Assembly: GCF_031085295.1 (NCBI RefSeq)
Contig: NZ_JAVFWO010000001.1
Span: forward strand, 332,391-396,390
Direction of reading: 5' to 3'
DNA from: Microbacterium psychrotolerans
Lineage (GTDB): Bacteria; Actinomycetota; Actinomycetes; Actinomycetales; Microbacteriaceae
Length of the DNA stretch: 64,000 nucleotides
The translations under genes were made by a program, and so were the position numbers. Of the stretch, positions 28,777-37,320 are shown in pieces (position 1 is the first letter of the stretch; the number at the start of each line of letters is the position of its first letter). The notes beneath the pieces are model-generated. The model searched no databases. It had not been told where the DNA came from and was given only the letters and a program-made list of their open reading frames with translations.

Positions 28777-29691
28777 TCAGCCTTTCGTTCCGCCGGCAGT
28801 CATTCCGGATACCAGGAATCGCTGCGAGAACAGAAAGATGATCAACACCGGCGCCACGGAGATGATCGTGGCCAGCGCGAGTGTCGGCAACTCGATCGTC
28901 ACCGTACCGGCCGCCGTGGGATTGAACAGCGGAACGTTCGAGAGCAGCTCGGCGAGTCCCACCTGAATCGGCGCCTTCCTGCCGGGCACCATCACGAAGG
29001 GCAGGAAGTAGTTGTTCCAGTTGCCGACGAAGTTGAAGAAGCCGACCAGGGCGATCACGGGGGTTGCCAGCGGCATCGCGACTCCCCAGAAGACCCGGAA
29101 CTCGCTGGCTCCGTCGATGCGGGCGGCATCCAGAAGGTCTCGGGAGACGCTGGTGGAGAAGTAGATGTAGGTGAGGTAGACACCGAACGGGAAGAACGAG
29201 AACGGCAGGATGACCGACAGCGGGTTGCCGATCAGCCGCACGGCGCTCAGCTCGAGGAAGATCGGTAGCACCAGGGCGGTGTTGGGGATCAGCATCACGA
29301 CCAACGTCGTGACCAGGAGCGCACGACGCAGGCGGAAGTCGATGAGCGCTAGGGCGTAGCCTGCCGGGATGCTGACGACGAGCGTGAGGACGAGCGCCGC
29401 TGCGGTGTAGAAGACGGCGTTTCCCAACCATGTCCAGATGATGCCGTTCTGGAACGCCGCCAGGCTCTGCCAGTTCTCGACGAGCGTGCCGATTCCCCCG
29501 AACATGAACGGGTTCTCGGTGAGCAACTGGAGCGGTGTCTTCGTCGGTGCCAGCAGCAGCCAGATCAACGGCAGCACGAAGAACACCACGAAAACCAGCG
29601 CAACGACAATCGCGAGAGCGCGGCCGAGCCAGCCGCGTGGCGTACTCGCCGTTCGGTGATCGCGGGTCAGTACTGCGTTAGTCGCGCTCAA
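28777..29691 (-). CDS. Carbohydrate ABC transporter permease (MalG/AraQ type)
   Basis: Membrane subunit of the block C CUT1 transporter, 304 residues with six hydrophobic segments starting at RALAIVVALVFVVFFVLPLI. The EAA loop reads DAARIDGASEFRVFWGVAMP, and the end is FLVSGMTAGGTKG. TTG at 29691 is chosen because GGAGG lies five bases upstream; it overlaps the end of the partner permease by 14 bases, which suggests coupled translation. A longer upstream frame has no sensible start. Confidence 0.9.
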   Translation of the reverse strand: MSATNAVLTRDHRTASTPRGWLGRALAIVVALVFVVFFVLPLIWLLLAPTKTPLQLLTENPFMFGGIGTLVENWQSLAAFQNGIIWTWLGNAVFYTAAALVLTLVVSIPAGYALALIDFRLRRALLVTTLVVMLIPNTALVLPIFLELSAVRLIGNPLSVILPFSFFPFGVYLTYIYFSTSVSRDLLDAARIDGASEFRVFWGVAMPLATPVIALVGFFNFVGNWNNYFLPFVMVPGRKAPIQVGLAELLSNVPLFNPTAAGTVTIELPTLALATIISVAPVLIIFLFSQRFLVSGMTAGGTKG

Positions 29692-30607
29692 AGAGACCTC
29701 CACGGAAGACGAAGAACGCGGCCAGTCCGAGAGCGACCACGAGAAGGATGAGGGAGATCGCGGCGGAGCCGTTGAAGTCGTTCTGACGGAACGCATAGAG
29801 GTAAGCAAGCTGGTTGAGCGAGTAGTCGGCGGGAACGACGCCCTTGCTGGCTTGAGAGAGAATGCGCGGCTCGACGAAGAGCTGCGTTCCCGCCGCAAGC
29901 GTCATGATTCCCATGTAAGAGATCCATTTGCGTAGCAGTGGCAGCTGGATATACCAGGCCGTCTTGATCGCACCGGCGCCATCGACGCGCGCCGCCTCCA
30001 TCACTTCCTGACTGATGTTGTTGAGCGCTCCGTACATGATGACGATCCACCCACCGGCGCCGGCCCAGAAGGCGATGATCGTGAAGATGACCGGAAGATT
30101 CTCGATCGAGACGGTCTCGACGAAGCTGTCCATGCCGAGAGCGCGCAGGATCCCGGAGACCGGGCTGACGGAAGGGTCGAGGAGGAACAGCCACAGCATC
30201 ACGCTGGACGCGCCGGCCAGTGCGCCGGGGATGTAGTACACAAACCGCGTCGACATCGACAGCCACCGAGCGCCGAACGCGTGAACGATCAGGGCAAGGA
30301 GGACGACGAAGATCGTCTGGAAGGTCAACCAGATGACCAGGTACACCGCGACGTGCTGCGCGGCGGGCCAGAATCGATAGTCGTTGAACACCCTCACGAA
30401 GTTGTCGAGGCCGGCGAAGGCACCTTCGTCGGTGAACGCCAGGAAGATGGCGTACAGGGTAGGGACCAGGCCGAACAGGACCAGCAGGATGCCGTATCCC
30501 GCACTGAAGGTGTAACCCATTCGCGACTGTGCGCGGTTCGGGTTCTTGCGTCTGGTGCGCGGCTCCCGCCGCCGGCCGTCCAGCTGGCCGACGACGGGAG
30601 CCGTCAC
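29678..30607 (-). CDS. Carbohydrate ABC transporter permease (MalF/UgpA type)
   Basis: Partner permease, 309 residues from the GTG at 30607. Basic N-terminus to about residue 32, then MGYTFSAGYGILLVLFGLVPTL as the first membrane segment and five more. The EAA loop reads EAARVDGAGAIKTAWYIQLP. The start is uncertain because no good ribosome site is visible before the GTG; an AAAGAAGAAG stretch lies further upstream. It is 43 bp behind the binding-protein gene. Confidence 0.87.
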   Translation of the reverse strand: MTAPVVGQLDGRRREPRTRRKNPNRAQSRMGYTFSAGYGILLVLFGLVPTLYAIFLAFTDEGAFAGLDNFVRVFNDYRFWPAAQHVAVYLVIWLTFQTIFVVLLALIVHAFGARWLSMSTRFVYYIPGALAGASSVMLWLFLLDPSVSPVSGILRALGMDSFVETVSIENLPVIFTIIAFWAGAGGWIVIMYGALNNISQEVMEAARVDGAGAIKTAWYIQLPLLRKWISYMGIMTLAAGTQLFVEPRILSQASKGVVPADYSLNQLAYLYAFRQNDFNGSAAISLILLVVALGLAAFFVFRGGLFERD

Positions 30608-30650
30608 GGTAGAGATTGCGATGAGCTTCTTCTTTCGTGATGAGCGATCG

Positions 30651-32021
30651 TTACTGAGCGACGGTGTAACCCTGAACCTGCGCCTCGTTCTCCATCTCCT
30701 GCTGCCACTCGGGCACGACCGACTCGATCGTGTCACCGGCAGCGAGCGCGGGCAGGACGACCTTCGCATACGCGGTCTCGGCGCTGAAGCTCGGGTAGCC
30801 CCAGCCGCTCCACACCTGGCCCGCAGCATCCACCACCGTCTGCTCGAAGTCTCCGACGAAGTATCCGCCACTGGCCTGTTTCGCGATCCACTGCTCAGCG
30901 GCGTCGGCGTAGGCGGGGTAGCCGCCTGCCAGTTCCACCTGGTACTCGTCCGAACTCGTCACGAACTCCATCAGGGTCTTTACCGCTTCGAGGTTCTTCG
31001 TGTGGCTGGATGCGATCCACGTGCCGCCGCCCACGTTGCCTGTGCCGATCTCCTCGCCCTCCCAGTGCAGAGGTGTGCCCGCACCAAGCTGGCCGGCCGG
31101 AACGTTGAGGCTGTCGGGGTTCTGGAAGAGGGCTCCGGTGAACCAGACCGGTCCCGGCATGCCCAGCACCTTGCCCTGATACTTCTGCACGAAGTCCGCG
31201 CTGAACACGCTGTCCTTGGTCAGAGTGCCATTCTCAACCATGTGGTCGAGCAGTTCAGTCATCTTCTGTGAGCTCTCAGCCGAGAAGTCGCTGCTGAAAG
31301 TGTCGCCGTCGAGCTGGAAGACAGGTGCCTGAGCGCCCCAGTAATAGACCATCATGCCGAGGAACGCGTCGCCGACGGAGCCAAGGATGTAGCCAGGGTG
31401 GTCGGCAGCGAGCGAGTCGCTCAGCTGCTCATATTCCTCCCAGGTCGTCGGGATCTCGTAACCGAACTGGTCGAACAGGGTCTGGTCGTACCAGAACACC
31501 GACTGAGCGAGGTCGTTGCGCAGCCCGTAGATGGTGTCGTCGACCGTCAGCGGGTCGAGCGAGCCGGGGGTGAAGCCGTCGAGGAACTCCTGGTCGAACC
31601 AACCCTTGTTGACGGGGGCCGCGAAGGCCTGAACGCCGTTGGTCTCCTTGGAAGCCCACGACGCGTCGTTGTTCTGTGTGGAGAAGACGACGTCGGGCCA
31701 CCCCTCGCCCGCCTGATCGAACAGCGCGATCTTCGTCTGCAGACTCCCCGAGCCGCTCGCATTCCCGTCGTACGTCTCGACATTGACCTCGATGTCGGGG
31801 TACGTCGCCTGGAAGGCTTCCATAGCCGGTTCGCGAGATGCATCCACCCACACCGTGATGGCACTGTCCGGATCCTGCTCGGCCGGCGTGAAACCGAGAT
31901 CAGACCCGTCTCCCCCGCCGGTCGGGCCCGAGCAGGCGGTGAGCGCGACCACCGCTGCCACCGACGTGGCGAGAGTGAGTGATCGAGCGAGGCGGGAGAA
32001 GCGGCGATGCTGTGAAGCCAT
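30651..32021 (-). CDS. Sugar ABC transporter substrate-binding lipoprotein
   Basis: Family 1 binding protein of 456 residues with a lipoprotein signal (RLARSLTLATSVAAVVALTACSG, lipobox LTAC) and a Gly-rich linker after the cysteine. ATG at 32021 is chosen for its AAGGA six bases upstream over the ATG at 32045. It is first in the operon binding protein, permease, permease, mutarotase, so the ligand is probably an L-rhamnose or L-fucose containing sugar. The promoter at 32084-32112 carries the block C motif in its spacer. Confidence 0.92.
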   Translation of the reverse strand: MASQHRRFSRLARSLTLATSVAAVVALTACSGPTGGGDGSDLGFTPAEQDPDSAITVWVDASREPAMEAFQATYPDIEVNVETYDGNASGSGSLQTKIALFDQAGEGWPDVVFSTQNNDASWASKETNGVQAFAAPVNKGWFDQEFLDGFTPGSLDPLTVDDTIYGLRNDLAQSVFWYDQTLFDQFGYEIPTTWEEYEQLSDSLAADHPGYILGSVGDAFLGMMVYYWGAQAPVFQLDGDTFSSDFSAESSQKMTELLDHMVENGTLTKDSVFSADFVQKYQGKVLGMPGPVWFTGALFQNPDSLNVPAGQLGAGTPLHWEGEEIGTGNVGGGTWIASSHTKNLEAVKTLMEFVTSSDEYQVELAGGYPAYADAAEQWIAKQASGGYFVGDFEQTVVDAAGQVWSGWGYPSFSAETAYAKVVLPALAAGDTIESVVPEWQQEMENEAQVQGYTVAQ

Positions 32022-32083
32022 TTCGCGTCCTTGTCTGGTCGACATCGTTGACGACTCGTCGCCGGTCGGCGACTGCCACGACG

Positions 32084-32112
32084 ATTAGATCGTACATGTG
32101 ACCTATTAGCAA
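32084..32112 (-). promoter_or_regulatory. Promoter of the deoxyhexose transporter operon with operator in the spacer
   Basis: On the minus strand TTGCTA (32112-32107) and TCTAAT (32089-32084) are 17 bp apart. The spacer reads on the plus strand TCGTACATGTGACCTAT, which resembles the motif before the beta-helix and dehydratase genes. A regulator bound there would block RNA polymerase. Confidence 0.55.
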
Positions 32113-32148
32113 TGTCTGCGACGTTCATCGCATGAGGCGTGTATCTTT

Positions 32149-32164
32149 CATATGACGTCATACC
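32149..32164 (+). promoter_or_regulatory. TATGACGTCATA palindrome before the dehydrogenase operon
   Basis: TATGACGTCATA (32151-32162) is a perfect 12-bp palindrome sharing the TGACGT core with the other block C sites. It ends 14 bp before the ATG at 32177 and overlaps the probable early leader. With the site at 32090 it gives the divergent region two operators about 60 bp apart. Confidence 0.5.
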
Positions 32165-32176
32165 CATTGGAGACTC

Positions 32177-33199
32177 ATGCGTACATTGCAGTACACCGCC
32201 CCGCGCACTCTCGTCGTCGCGGATGCCGAACCGACTTCGCCCGCTGCGGGCTGCATTCAGGTCGGCGTCGCGTTCGCGGGACTGTGCGGCACCGACCTTC
32301 ACATCTTTCACGGCGACATGGACGCACGCGTGACGACGCCACTCGTCTTCGGTCACGAGATGAGTGGAGTCATCACCGCCCTCGGGCCCGGTGAGCAGGA
32401 GTGGAGCGTCGGCGAGCGCGTCACCGTGATGCCCCTCTCGTGGGACGGCGTCTGCCCCGCCTGCCGCGCCGGGCACGAGCACATCTGCCAGAACCTCGAC
32501 TTCATCGGCATCGATTCCCCAGGCGCTCTGCAGGAGAAGTGGAACGTTCCCGCTTCGACGCTCGTCCGTCTGCCGTCATCCATGCCCCTCGACGTCGCGG
32601 CCCTCGTGGAGCCCGTCGCGGTCGCGGTGCACGACGTCCGCCGCTCGGAACTCGCGGAGGGCGACCGGGTCGTCGTCATCGGCGGCGGCCCCATCGGCGT
32701 GCTCATCGCGACCGTCGCGCGCCACGCCGGCGCCGAGGTCGTCGTGATCGAGGTCGACGAGCGTCGTCGTTCGCAGATCTCCGACCTCGGCTTCGCGACC
32801 GTGGATCCCCGTACAACGGATCAGGCCGCATGGATCGAGGAGTGGACAGAGGGCGCGGGTGCGGATGTCGTCTTCGAAGTGTCGGGAGCAGCCGCCGCCG
32901 TCGCCGGAGCGACCGGCCTCGCGAAGGTCCGCGGAACCATCGTCGTCGTCGCCATCCACCCCCAGCCGCGGGAACTCGATCTGCAGCGCGTCTTCTGGCG
33001 TGAACTGCGTATTCTCGGCGCTCGGGTCTACCGCCGCGAGGATTTCGAGCGCGCCGTCCAACTGCTCAGCGAGGGCGTCATCCCGACCGACACCGTCATC
33101 ACGCGCATCGTCGACCTCGACGAAGCCCAAGCGGCCTTCACCGATCTCGAGAGCGGGCGCGCCCTCAAGGTGCTCGTGAAGGTGGGTGAAGTCGCATGA
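32177..33199 (+). CDS. Zinc-dependent medium-chain alcohol/polyol dehydrogenase
   Basis: NAD(P)-dependent dehydrogenase of 340 residues. Catalytic zinc ligands are seen in GLCGTDLHIFHGD and FGHEMSGV. A structural-zinc-like lobe follows (VCPACRAGHEHIC), but with three clear cysteines rather than four. The Rossmann motif GGGPIGVLIA starts near residue 174. GGAG lies five bases before the ATG. It opens a tightly overlapping operon with SDR, aldolase, kinase and lactonase, so it probably oxidises a sugar, aldonate or 2-keto-3-deoxy acid in that pathway; the substrate is not evident. It is the intact relative of the remnant at 13397-13696. Confidence 0.87.
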   Translation: MRTLQYTAPRTLVVADAEPTSPAAGCIQVGVAFAGLCGTDLHIFHGDMDARVTTPLVFGHEMSGVITALGPGEQEWSVGERVTVMPLSWDGVCPACRAGHEHICQNLDFIGIDSPGALQEKWNVPASTLVRLPSSMPLDVAALVEPVAVAVHDVRRSELAEGDRVVVIGGGPIGVLIATVARHAGAEVVVIEVDERRRSQISDLGFATVDPRTTDQAAWIEEWTEGAGADVVFEVSGAAAAVAGATGLAKVRGTIVVVAIHPQPRELDLQRVFWRELRILGARVYRREDFERAVQLLSEGVIPTDTVITRIVDLDEAQAAFTDLESGRALKVLVKVGEVA

Positions 33200-33954
33200 G
33201 CGCGGGCTTGTTCGACCTGACAGGCACTCTCGCCGTCGTCACCGGCGCGCGCCGAGGAATCGGACGCGCCATGGCCGAAGCCCTCGCCGACGCGGGGGCG
33301 GACATCATCGGGGTGAGTGCGAGTCTCTCTTCGGGCAGTGACGTGCAGGCATCCGTCGAAGCGAAGGGGCGCACGTTCGAAGCCATCTCGTGCGACTTCG
33401 CCGACGCCGCAGCCGTCGATCAGCTCGGACGGCGACTCGCCCAGCGTATGCCCGACGTCCTCGTGAACAACGCCGGCACGATCGAGCGAGCACCCGCTGC
33501 CGCGCATCCGCGCGACGCGTGGGATCGCGTTCTCCAGGTCAACCTCTCGAGCCAGTTCGCGCTGAGTCAAGCTGTCGGCTCGTCGATGCTCGAGCGAGGG
33601 CGCGGGAAGATCATCTTCACCGCCTCGCTCCTGAGCTTCCAGGGTGGGATCAACGTGCCGGGTTATGCGGCGGCGAAGTCGGGCATCGCAGGGCTGACGA
33701 AAGCTCTCTCCAACGAGTGGTCAGCGCGGGGCGTCAACGTGAACGCGATCGCGCCGGGATACATTGCGACCGACAACACGGCGGCGCTGCAGGCCGATGA
33801 GGATCGCTCTCGCAGCATCCTCGAGCGGATCCCGGCCGGACGCTGGGGGCAGGCCGACGATCTCGCGGGCGCCACCGTTTTCCTCGCCTCCCACGCCTCG
33901 GACTACGTCAACGGCATCGTGCTCCCTGTCGACGGCGGGTGGCTCGGCCGATGA
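33196..33954 (+). CDS. SDR-family oxidoreductase, KduD-like
   Basis: Classical short-chain dehydrogenase of 252 residues: TGARRGIG cofactor loop, NNAG, catalytic Ser in FTASLL, and YAAAK with Tyr and Lys. The C-terminal VLPVDGGWLGR is typical of 2-keto-3-deoxy sugar-acid and gluconate dehydrogenases (KduD group). In oxidative fucose pathways an SDR oxidises L-fucose or 2-keto-3-deoxy-L-fuconate, and either role would fit. ATGA overlaps at both ends show tight coupling within the operon. Confidence 0.88.
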   Translation: MSAGLFDLTGTLAVVTGARRGIGRAMAEALADAGADIIGVSASLSSGSDVQASVEAKGRTFEAISCDFADAAAVDQLGRRLAQRMPDVLVNNAGTIERAPAAAHPRDAWDRVLQVNLSSQFALSQAVGSSMLERGRGKIIFTASLLSFQGGINVPGYAAAKSGIAGLTKALSNEWSARGVNVNAIAPGYIATDNTAALQADEDRSRSILERIPAGRWGQADDLAGATVFLASHASDYVNGIVLPVDGGWLGR

Positions 33955-34607
33955 CCCGCGGGCTGCTAGCGTCGTCGCCCATCATCCCTGTCGTCGTGAT
34001 CGAAGACGCGGATGATGGGCCGACGCTCGCCGCGGCGCTCCTGCGCGGGGGCATCCGGTGCGCCGAGATCACGCTCCGCACTCCCGCGGCCCTCGATGCG
34101 ATCCGCGCGATTGCGGCCGTCACCGATCCCGTCTTCACCGTCGGGGCGGGGACCGTGCTCAACGTCGATCAACTCGACGCCGCCGTCGCCGCCGGGGCGG
34201 CCTTCGTCGTGAGCCCCGGCCTCGATCCCGCCGTCGTCGAAAGAGCGCGCGATCGCGGCATCGAGGTGCTTCCGGGTGCCGCGACCGCGACCGAGATCCA
34301 GCACGCACGACGGCTCGGTGTGCGCACCGTCAAGTTCTTCCCCGCCGACCGACTCGGCGGCCTCGCGACGATCTCGGCACTCGCGGCGCCCTTCTCGGAC
34401 ATGGCTTTCGTCCCGTCCGGCGGAGTGTCTGCGGCGAACATCGGCGACTACCTCGCACACGCGTCGGTGCCCGCTGTGAGCGGCAGCTGGATGGTGGCAC
34501 GAAGCCTCGTGGTGGGTCGGGACTTCGACGCGATCGAGAGGCTGAGCCGTGAGGCGATGGGCCTTGCGACCGCCGCCCGGCACCCTTCACCGGGGAACGC
34601 AAGGTGA
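33951..34607 (+). CDS. eda: KDPG-type aldolase (2-keto-3-deoxy-6-phosphogluconate/galactonate aldolase)
   Basis: Class I aldolase of 218 residues that cleaves a phosphorylated 2-keto-3-deoxy acid into pyruvate and glyceraldehyde 3-phosphate. The catalytic Glu39 is in CAEITLRTP, and the Schiff-base Lys128 in VRTVKFFPAD. The phosphate-binding region is PSGGVSAANIGDYL. The ATG at 33951 overlaps the SDR stop (ATGA); an ATG 12 bases upstream is less likely. Next to the kinase it forms the lower Entner-Doudoroff or De Ley-Doudoroff branch. A non-phosphorylated substrate is also possible. Confidence 0.9.
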   Translation: MTRGLLASSPIIPVVVIEDADDGPTLAAALLRGGIRCAEITLRTPAALDAIRAIAAVTDPVFTVGAGTVLNVDQLDAAVAAGAAFVVSPGLDPAVVERARDRGIEVLPGAATATEIQHARRLGVRTVKFFPADRLGGLATISALAAPFSDMAFVPSGGVSAANIGDYLAHASVPAVSGSWMVARSLVVGRDFDAIERLSREAMGLATAARHPSPGNAR

Positions 34608-35557
34608 GCACCGGCCGTGGCGGACTCGTCACGATCGGAGAGACGATGGGGCTCTTCAGGCCGTCGGGCATCGGGCCGGGCGAACTCGTGGACAGCTATC
34701 ACCTGACCACCGGCGGAGCCGAGAGCAACGTGGCGATCGGCATCGCACGACTCGGGGGCACCGCTCGCTGGATCGGTCGCGTGGGGCGGGATGCCGTGGG
34801 CCGTAAGGTGCTGCGCGATCTCCGTGCGGAGTCGGTGGAAGCACGTGTGATCGTCGATCTTGACGTCGGCACCGGCCTCATGACGAAGGAGCAACGTGTG
34901 CCGGGGCGCTCCGCCGTGCACTATGCGCGCGCCGACAGCGCGGGCAGCCGGCTCTCCCCGGGCGATATCGCGCCGTCGGACATCGCCGGAGCCTCCGTGC
35001 TGCATGTGACGGGCATCACGCCGGCGCTCTCCGCCTCGGCGTCCGCCGCCGTCGATGCCGCGATGGACGTCGCGCACGCCTCGGGTGTGGCCGTGTCCTT
35101 CGACGTCAATCACCGCGACTCGCTCTGGCGCGGCCGAGATGCCGCTTCCGTCTATCGACGATTGGCCGCACGGGCGACGGTCCTCTTCGCGGGCGAGGAT
35201 GAAGCATCCCTCATCGTCGGAACAGGTGACCCACGAACGCTTGCGCTGCGCCTCGCGGATCTCGGTCCCCGGACTGTCATCATCAAACGGGGAGCAGCGG
35301 GCGCTGTCGCGCTCGAGGACGGCGAGTGCTCTGTGCGCGCGGCCCTGGCGGTGCCCGTGATCGACACGGTGGGTGCCGGTGATGCGTTCGTCGCGGGCTA
35401 CCTCACAGAGATGATGACCGGCGCCGACCCGCGCGCGTGTCTGGAGCTCGCTGTGCGCACGGGCGCCTTCGCGTGTCTGGCGCCCGGGGACTGGGAGGGA
35501 TATCCCCGTCGCGATGAACTCGGACTCCTCGAGTCATCCGAACCGGTCACGCGATGA
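34604..35557 (+). CDS. kdgK: PfkB-family sugar kinase, 2-keto-3-deoxygluconate kinase-like
   Basis: Ribokinase-fold kinase of 317 residues. N-terminal TIGETMGLFRP and TTGGAESNVAIGIARLG substrate motifs, and the C-terminal DTVGAGDAFVAGYL motif with the catalytic Asp. Likely phosphorylates 2-keto-3-deoxygluconate or galactonate for the aldolase encoded just upstream. GTG start with a GTGA overlap. The exact substrate is inferred from the aldolase neighbour; other PfkB sugars cannot be excluded. Confidence 0.88.
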   Translation: MSTGRGGLVTIGETMGLFRPSGIGPGELVDSYHLTTGGAESNVAIGIARLGGTARWIGRVGRDAVGRKVLRDLRAESVEARVIVDLDVGTGLMTKEQRVPGRSAVHYARADSAGSRLSPGDIAPSDIAGASVLHVTGITPALSASASAAVDAAMDVAHASGVAVSFDVNHRDSLWRGRDAASVYRRLAARATVLFAGEDEASLIVGTGDPRTLALRLADLGPRTVIIKRGAAGAVALEDGECSVRAALAVPVIDTVGAGDAFVAGYLTEMMTGADPRACLELAVRTGAFACLAPGDWEGYPRRDELGLLESSEPVTR

Positions 35558-36450
35558 GTCTGCCGCACACCCCCGAAGAGAGGACGCAGTCGCACATGAC
35601 CCTCGTCGATTCCCACGTGCATATCTGGGACCCAGACCTGCTCGATTACGCCTGGCTCGGCGGGACCGGGCTCGACCACGCGATGCTCCCTCCCGATGTC
35701 GATCGCGCCGCCACCGTCTCCACCGAAATGATCTTCGTCCAGGCATCTGACGGCGATCCGCTCGCCGAAGCCCGATGGGTCGACCGGCTCGCCTGGCCGG
35801 AGCTGATCGCCATCGTCGCGGGCGCAGACCTCACCCGGAAGCCGGAAGAGGTCGAGGCGCACCTCGCAGCACTCGCCGAGATCCCTCGCGTCGTCGGCGT
35901 GCGTCACCTGCTGCAAGACACGGCCGAGACGGCGTTCTCCGCCGTGCGCGAGGGGCTGCGGATTCTGGCGGACCGAGGCGGGACCTTCGACGCCTGCATC
36001 CGTCATCCCCAGCTGTCGGCGCTCATCGACCTGCTCGACGCAGTACCGGATCTTACGGTCGTGCTCGACCACTTGGGCAAGCCTCCGGTCGACGAGGGTA
36101 TCGACAGCCCCGCCGGACGACGGTGGTCCGAGCAGATCGGAATTCTCGCTGCGCGACCGCGGACATATGTGAAGTTGTCGGGACTCGCACCCGAATCGTC
36201 GGATGCCGCGGCCTTCGGTGCCAACGTCGACGCTTTCATCGACCGCGGCCTCGAGGCCTTCGGCTCGCAGCGGGCGATGATCGGCAGCGATTGGCCGGTC
36301 AGCTCTCATTTCGGCATGCCCACCACCTTTACGGAGTGGGCCGCGCGGGTCGAGCGGATCGTCGGTGCGTCCGACTGGCCGGCGGTGTCCAGTACGACGG
36401 CGCGCTCGGTCTACCTTCCGGGCGGAGCGTCGCGGCTGCACGCTCCCTGA
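35554..36450 (+). CDS. Amidohydrolase-2 family sugar lactonase (L-fucono/rhamnono-lactonase type)
   Basis: TIM-barrel metal-dependent hydrolase of 298 residues that opens aldonolactones. LVDSHVHIWDPDLLDY has the paired His ligands. VRHLLQDTAE, VVLDHLGKPPVD and MIGSDWPVSSHFG are the later family motifs. In the fucose and rhamnose pathways this enzyme converts L-fuconolactone or L-rhamnonolactone to the acid. It starts with an ATGA overlap; an internal ATG at 35599 (MTLVDSHVH) would remove 15 residues that have no match to the family and may be the true start. Last gene of the operon. Confidence 0.88.
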   Translation: MSLPHTPEERTQSHMTLVDSHVHIWDPDLLDYAWLGGTGLDHAMLPPDVDRAATVSTEMIFVQASDGDPLAEARWVDRLAWPELIAIVAGADLTRKPEEVEAHLAALAEIPRVVGVRHLLQDTAETAFSAVREGLRILADRGGTFDACIRHPQLSALIDLLDAVPDLTVVLDHLGKPPVDEGIDSPAGRRWSEQIGILAARPRTYVKLSGLAPESSDAAAFGANVDAFIDRGLEAFGSQRAMIGSDWPVSSHFGMPTTFTEWAARVERIVGASDWPAVSSTTARSVYLPGGASRLHAP

Positions 36451-36510
36451 CCATCAGTCCATCGCCCCGGCCTGGCGTAGTCGGCCGTCATAGGAGTAGA
36501 AGGCTCGATG

Positions 36511-37278
36511 TCAGGGCTTGCGTTGCGTCGGCAGGCGGCGGCGCTGCCAGGAATCGATGATGTGCGCCCGCATTGCAGCTTGGGCAGCGGCGGGGTCGCC
36601 CGCGGCGATGGCCTCGTACACGCGACGGTGCTCCTCGAGGGTCTTTTTGTGTGCGTCCTCGGACTGGTTGCCGATGAATCTGCTGCTGCTGCGCGCACGC
36701 TGGAAGAGGATCTTCGTGATGTTGCTCGCCAGCTGGTTGCCGGACAGCGTCATGACCAGGAAGTGGAAGTCGACATCGGCCTGCGGAAAGCCTTCCGGGT
36801 CGTGGAGGCTGTCTTCCATCGCCTTCAGCGCGTCCTGCACGAGCGCGAGTTCCTCCTCGGATCGGCGACGCGCCGTCTCGGCCGACATCTCGCCCTCGAG
36901 AGATCCGCGGATGACGGCCACGTCGTCGAGAACGCCCAGTGCGTCGTCGTTCTCGAGCATGACCGACAGGACGACGGGGTCGAGGATGTTCCATGAGGTC
37001 GTCGGCTGCACCGTCGTTCCACGACCGGGCGCGACGGTGATGAGCCCCTTCTCCTCGACACGCTTGACGGACTCGCGTACGACCGTTCGGCTCACCCCGA
37101 AGTGCTGTGCGAGTTTCTCTTCGGGCGGGAGTGTCTGGCCTGGGGCGACCTCGCCGTTGACGATCGCCGTCACCAGATCGTGCACGACCGCCACCCCCAG
37201 CCGGGCAGGCGGAGTGCGTCGCGCCGAGTCGCCGAACACCGCCGACGCGTCGTTGGGCGTGCTGACCGCTGAACTCAT
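36511..37278 (-). CDS. GntR/FadR-family transcriptional regulator (FCD domain)
   Basis: Repressor-type regulator of 255 residues. HTH near residues 35-90 (LPPEEKLAQHFGVSRTVVRESVKRVEEKGLI, wing APGRGTTVQ), then a helical FCD domain with DVDFHFLVM and EEHRRVYEAI metal-ligand segments. It resembles the DgoR/uronate group that senses sugar acids. It lies 42 bp downstream of the acid-sugar dehydratase gene, so it is probably co-transcribed and autoregulated. The shared TGACGT-core sites before the beta-helix, transporter, dehydrogenase and dehydratase genes are its likely operators. Confidence 0.9.
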   Translation of the reverse strand: MSSAVSTPNDASAVFGDSARRTPPARLGVAVVHDLVTAIVNGEVAPGQTLPPEEKLAQHFGVSRTVVRESVKRVEEKGLITVAPGRGTTVQPTTSWNILDPVVLSVMLENDDALGVLDDVAVIRGSLEGEMSAETARRRSEEELALVQDALKAMEDSLHDPEGFPQADVDFHFLVMTLSGNQLASNITKILFQRARSSSRFIGNQSEDAHKKTLEEHRRVYEAIAAGDPAAAQAAMRAHIIDSWQRRRLPTQRKP

Positions 37279-37320
37279 GCCGTCAGCCTAGCCGCGTCGG
37301 ATCCGCCGGAGGGGCCGCTG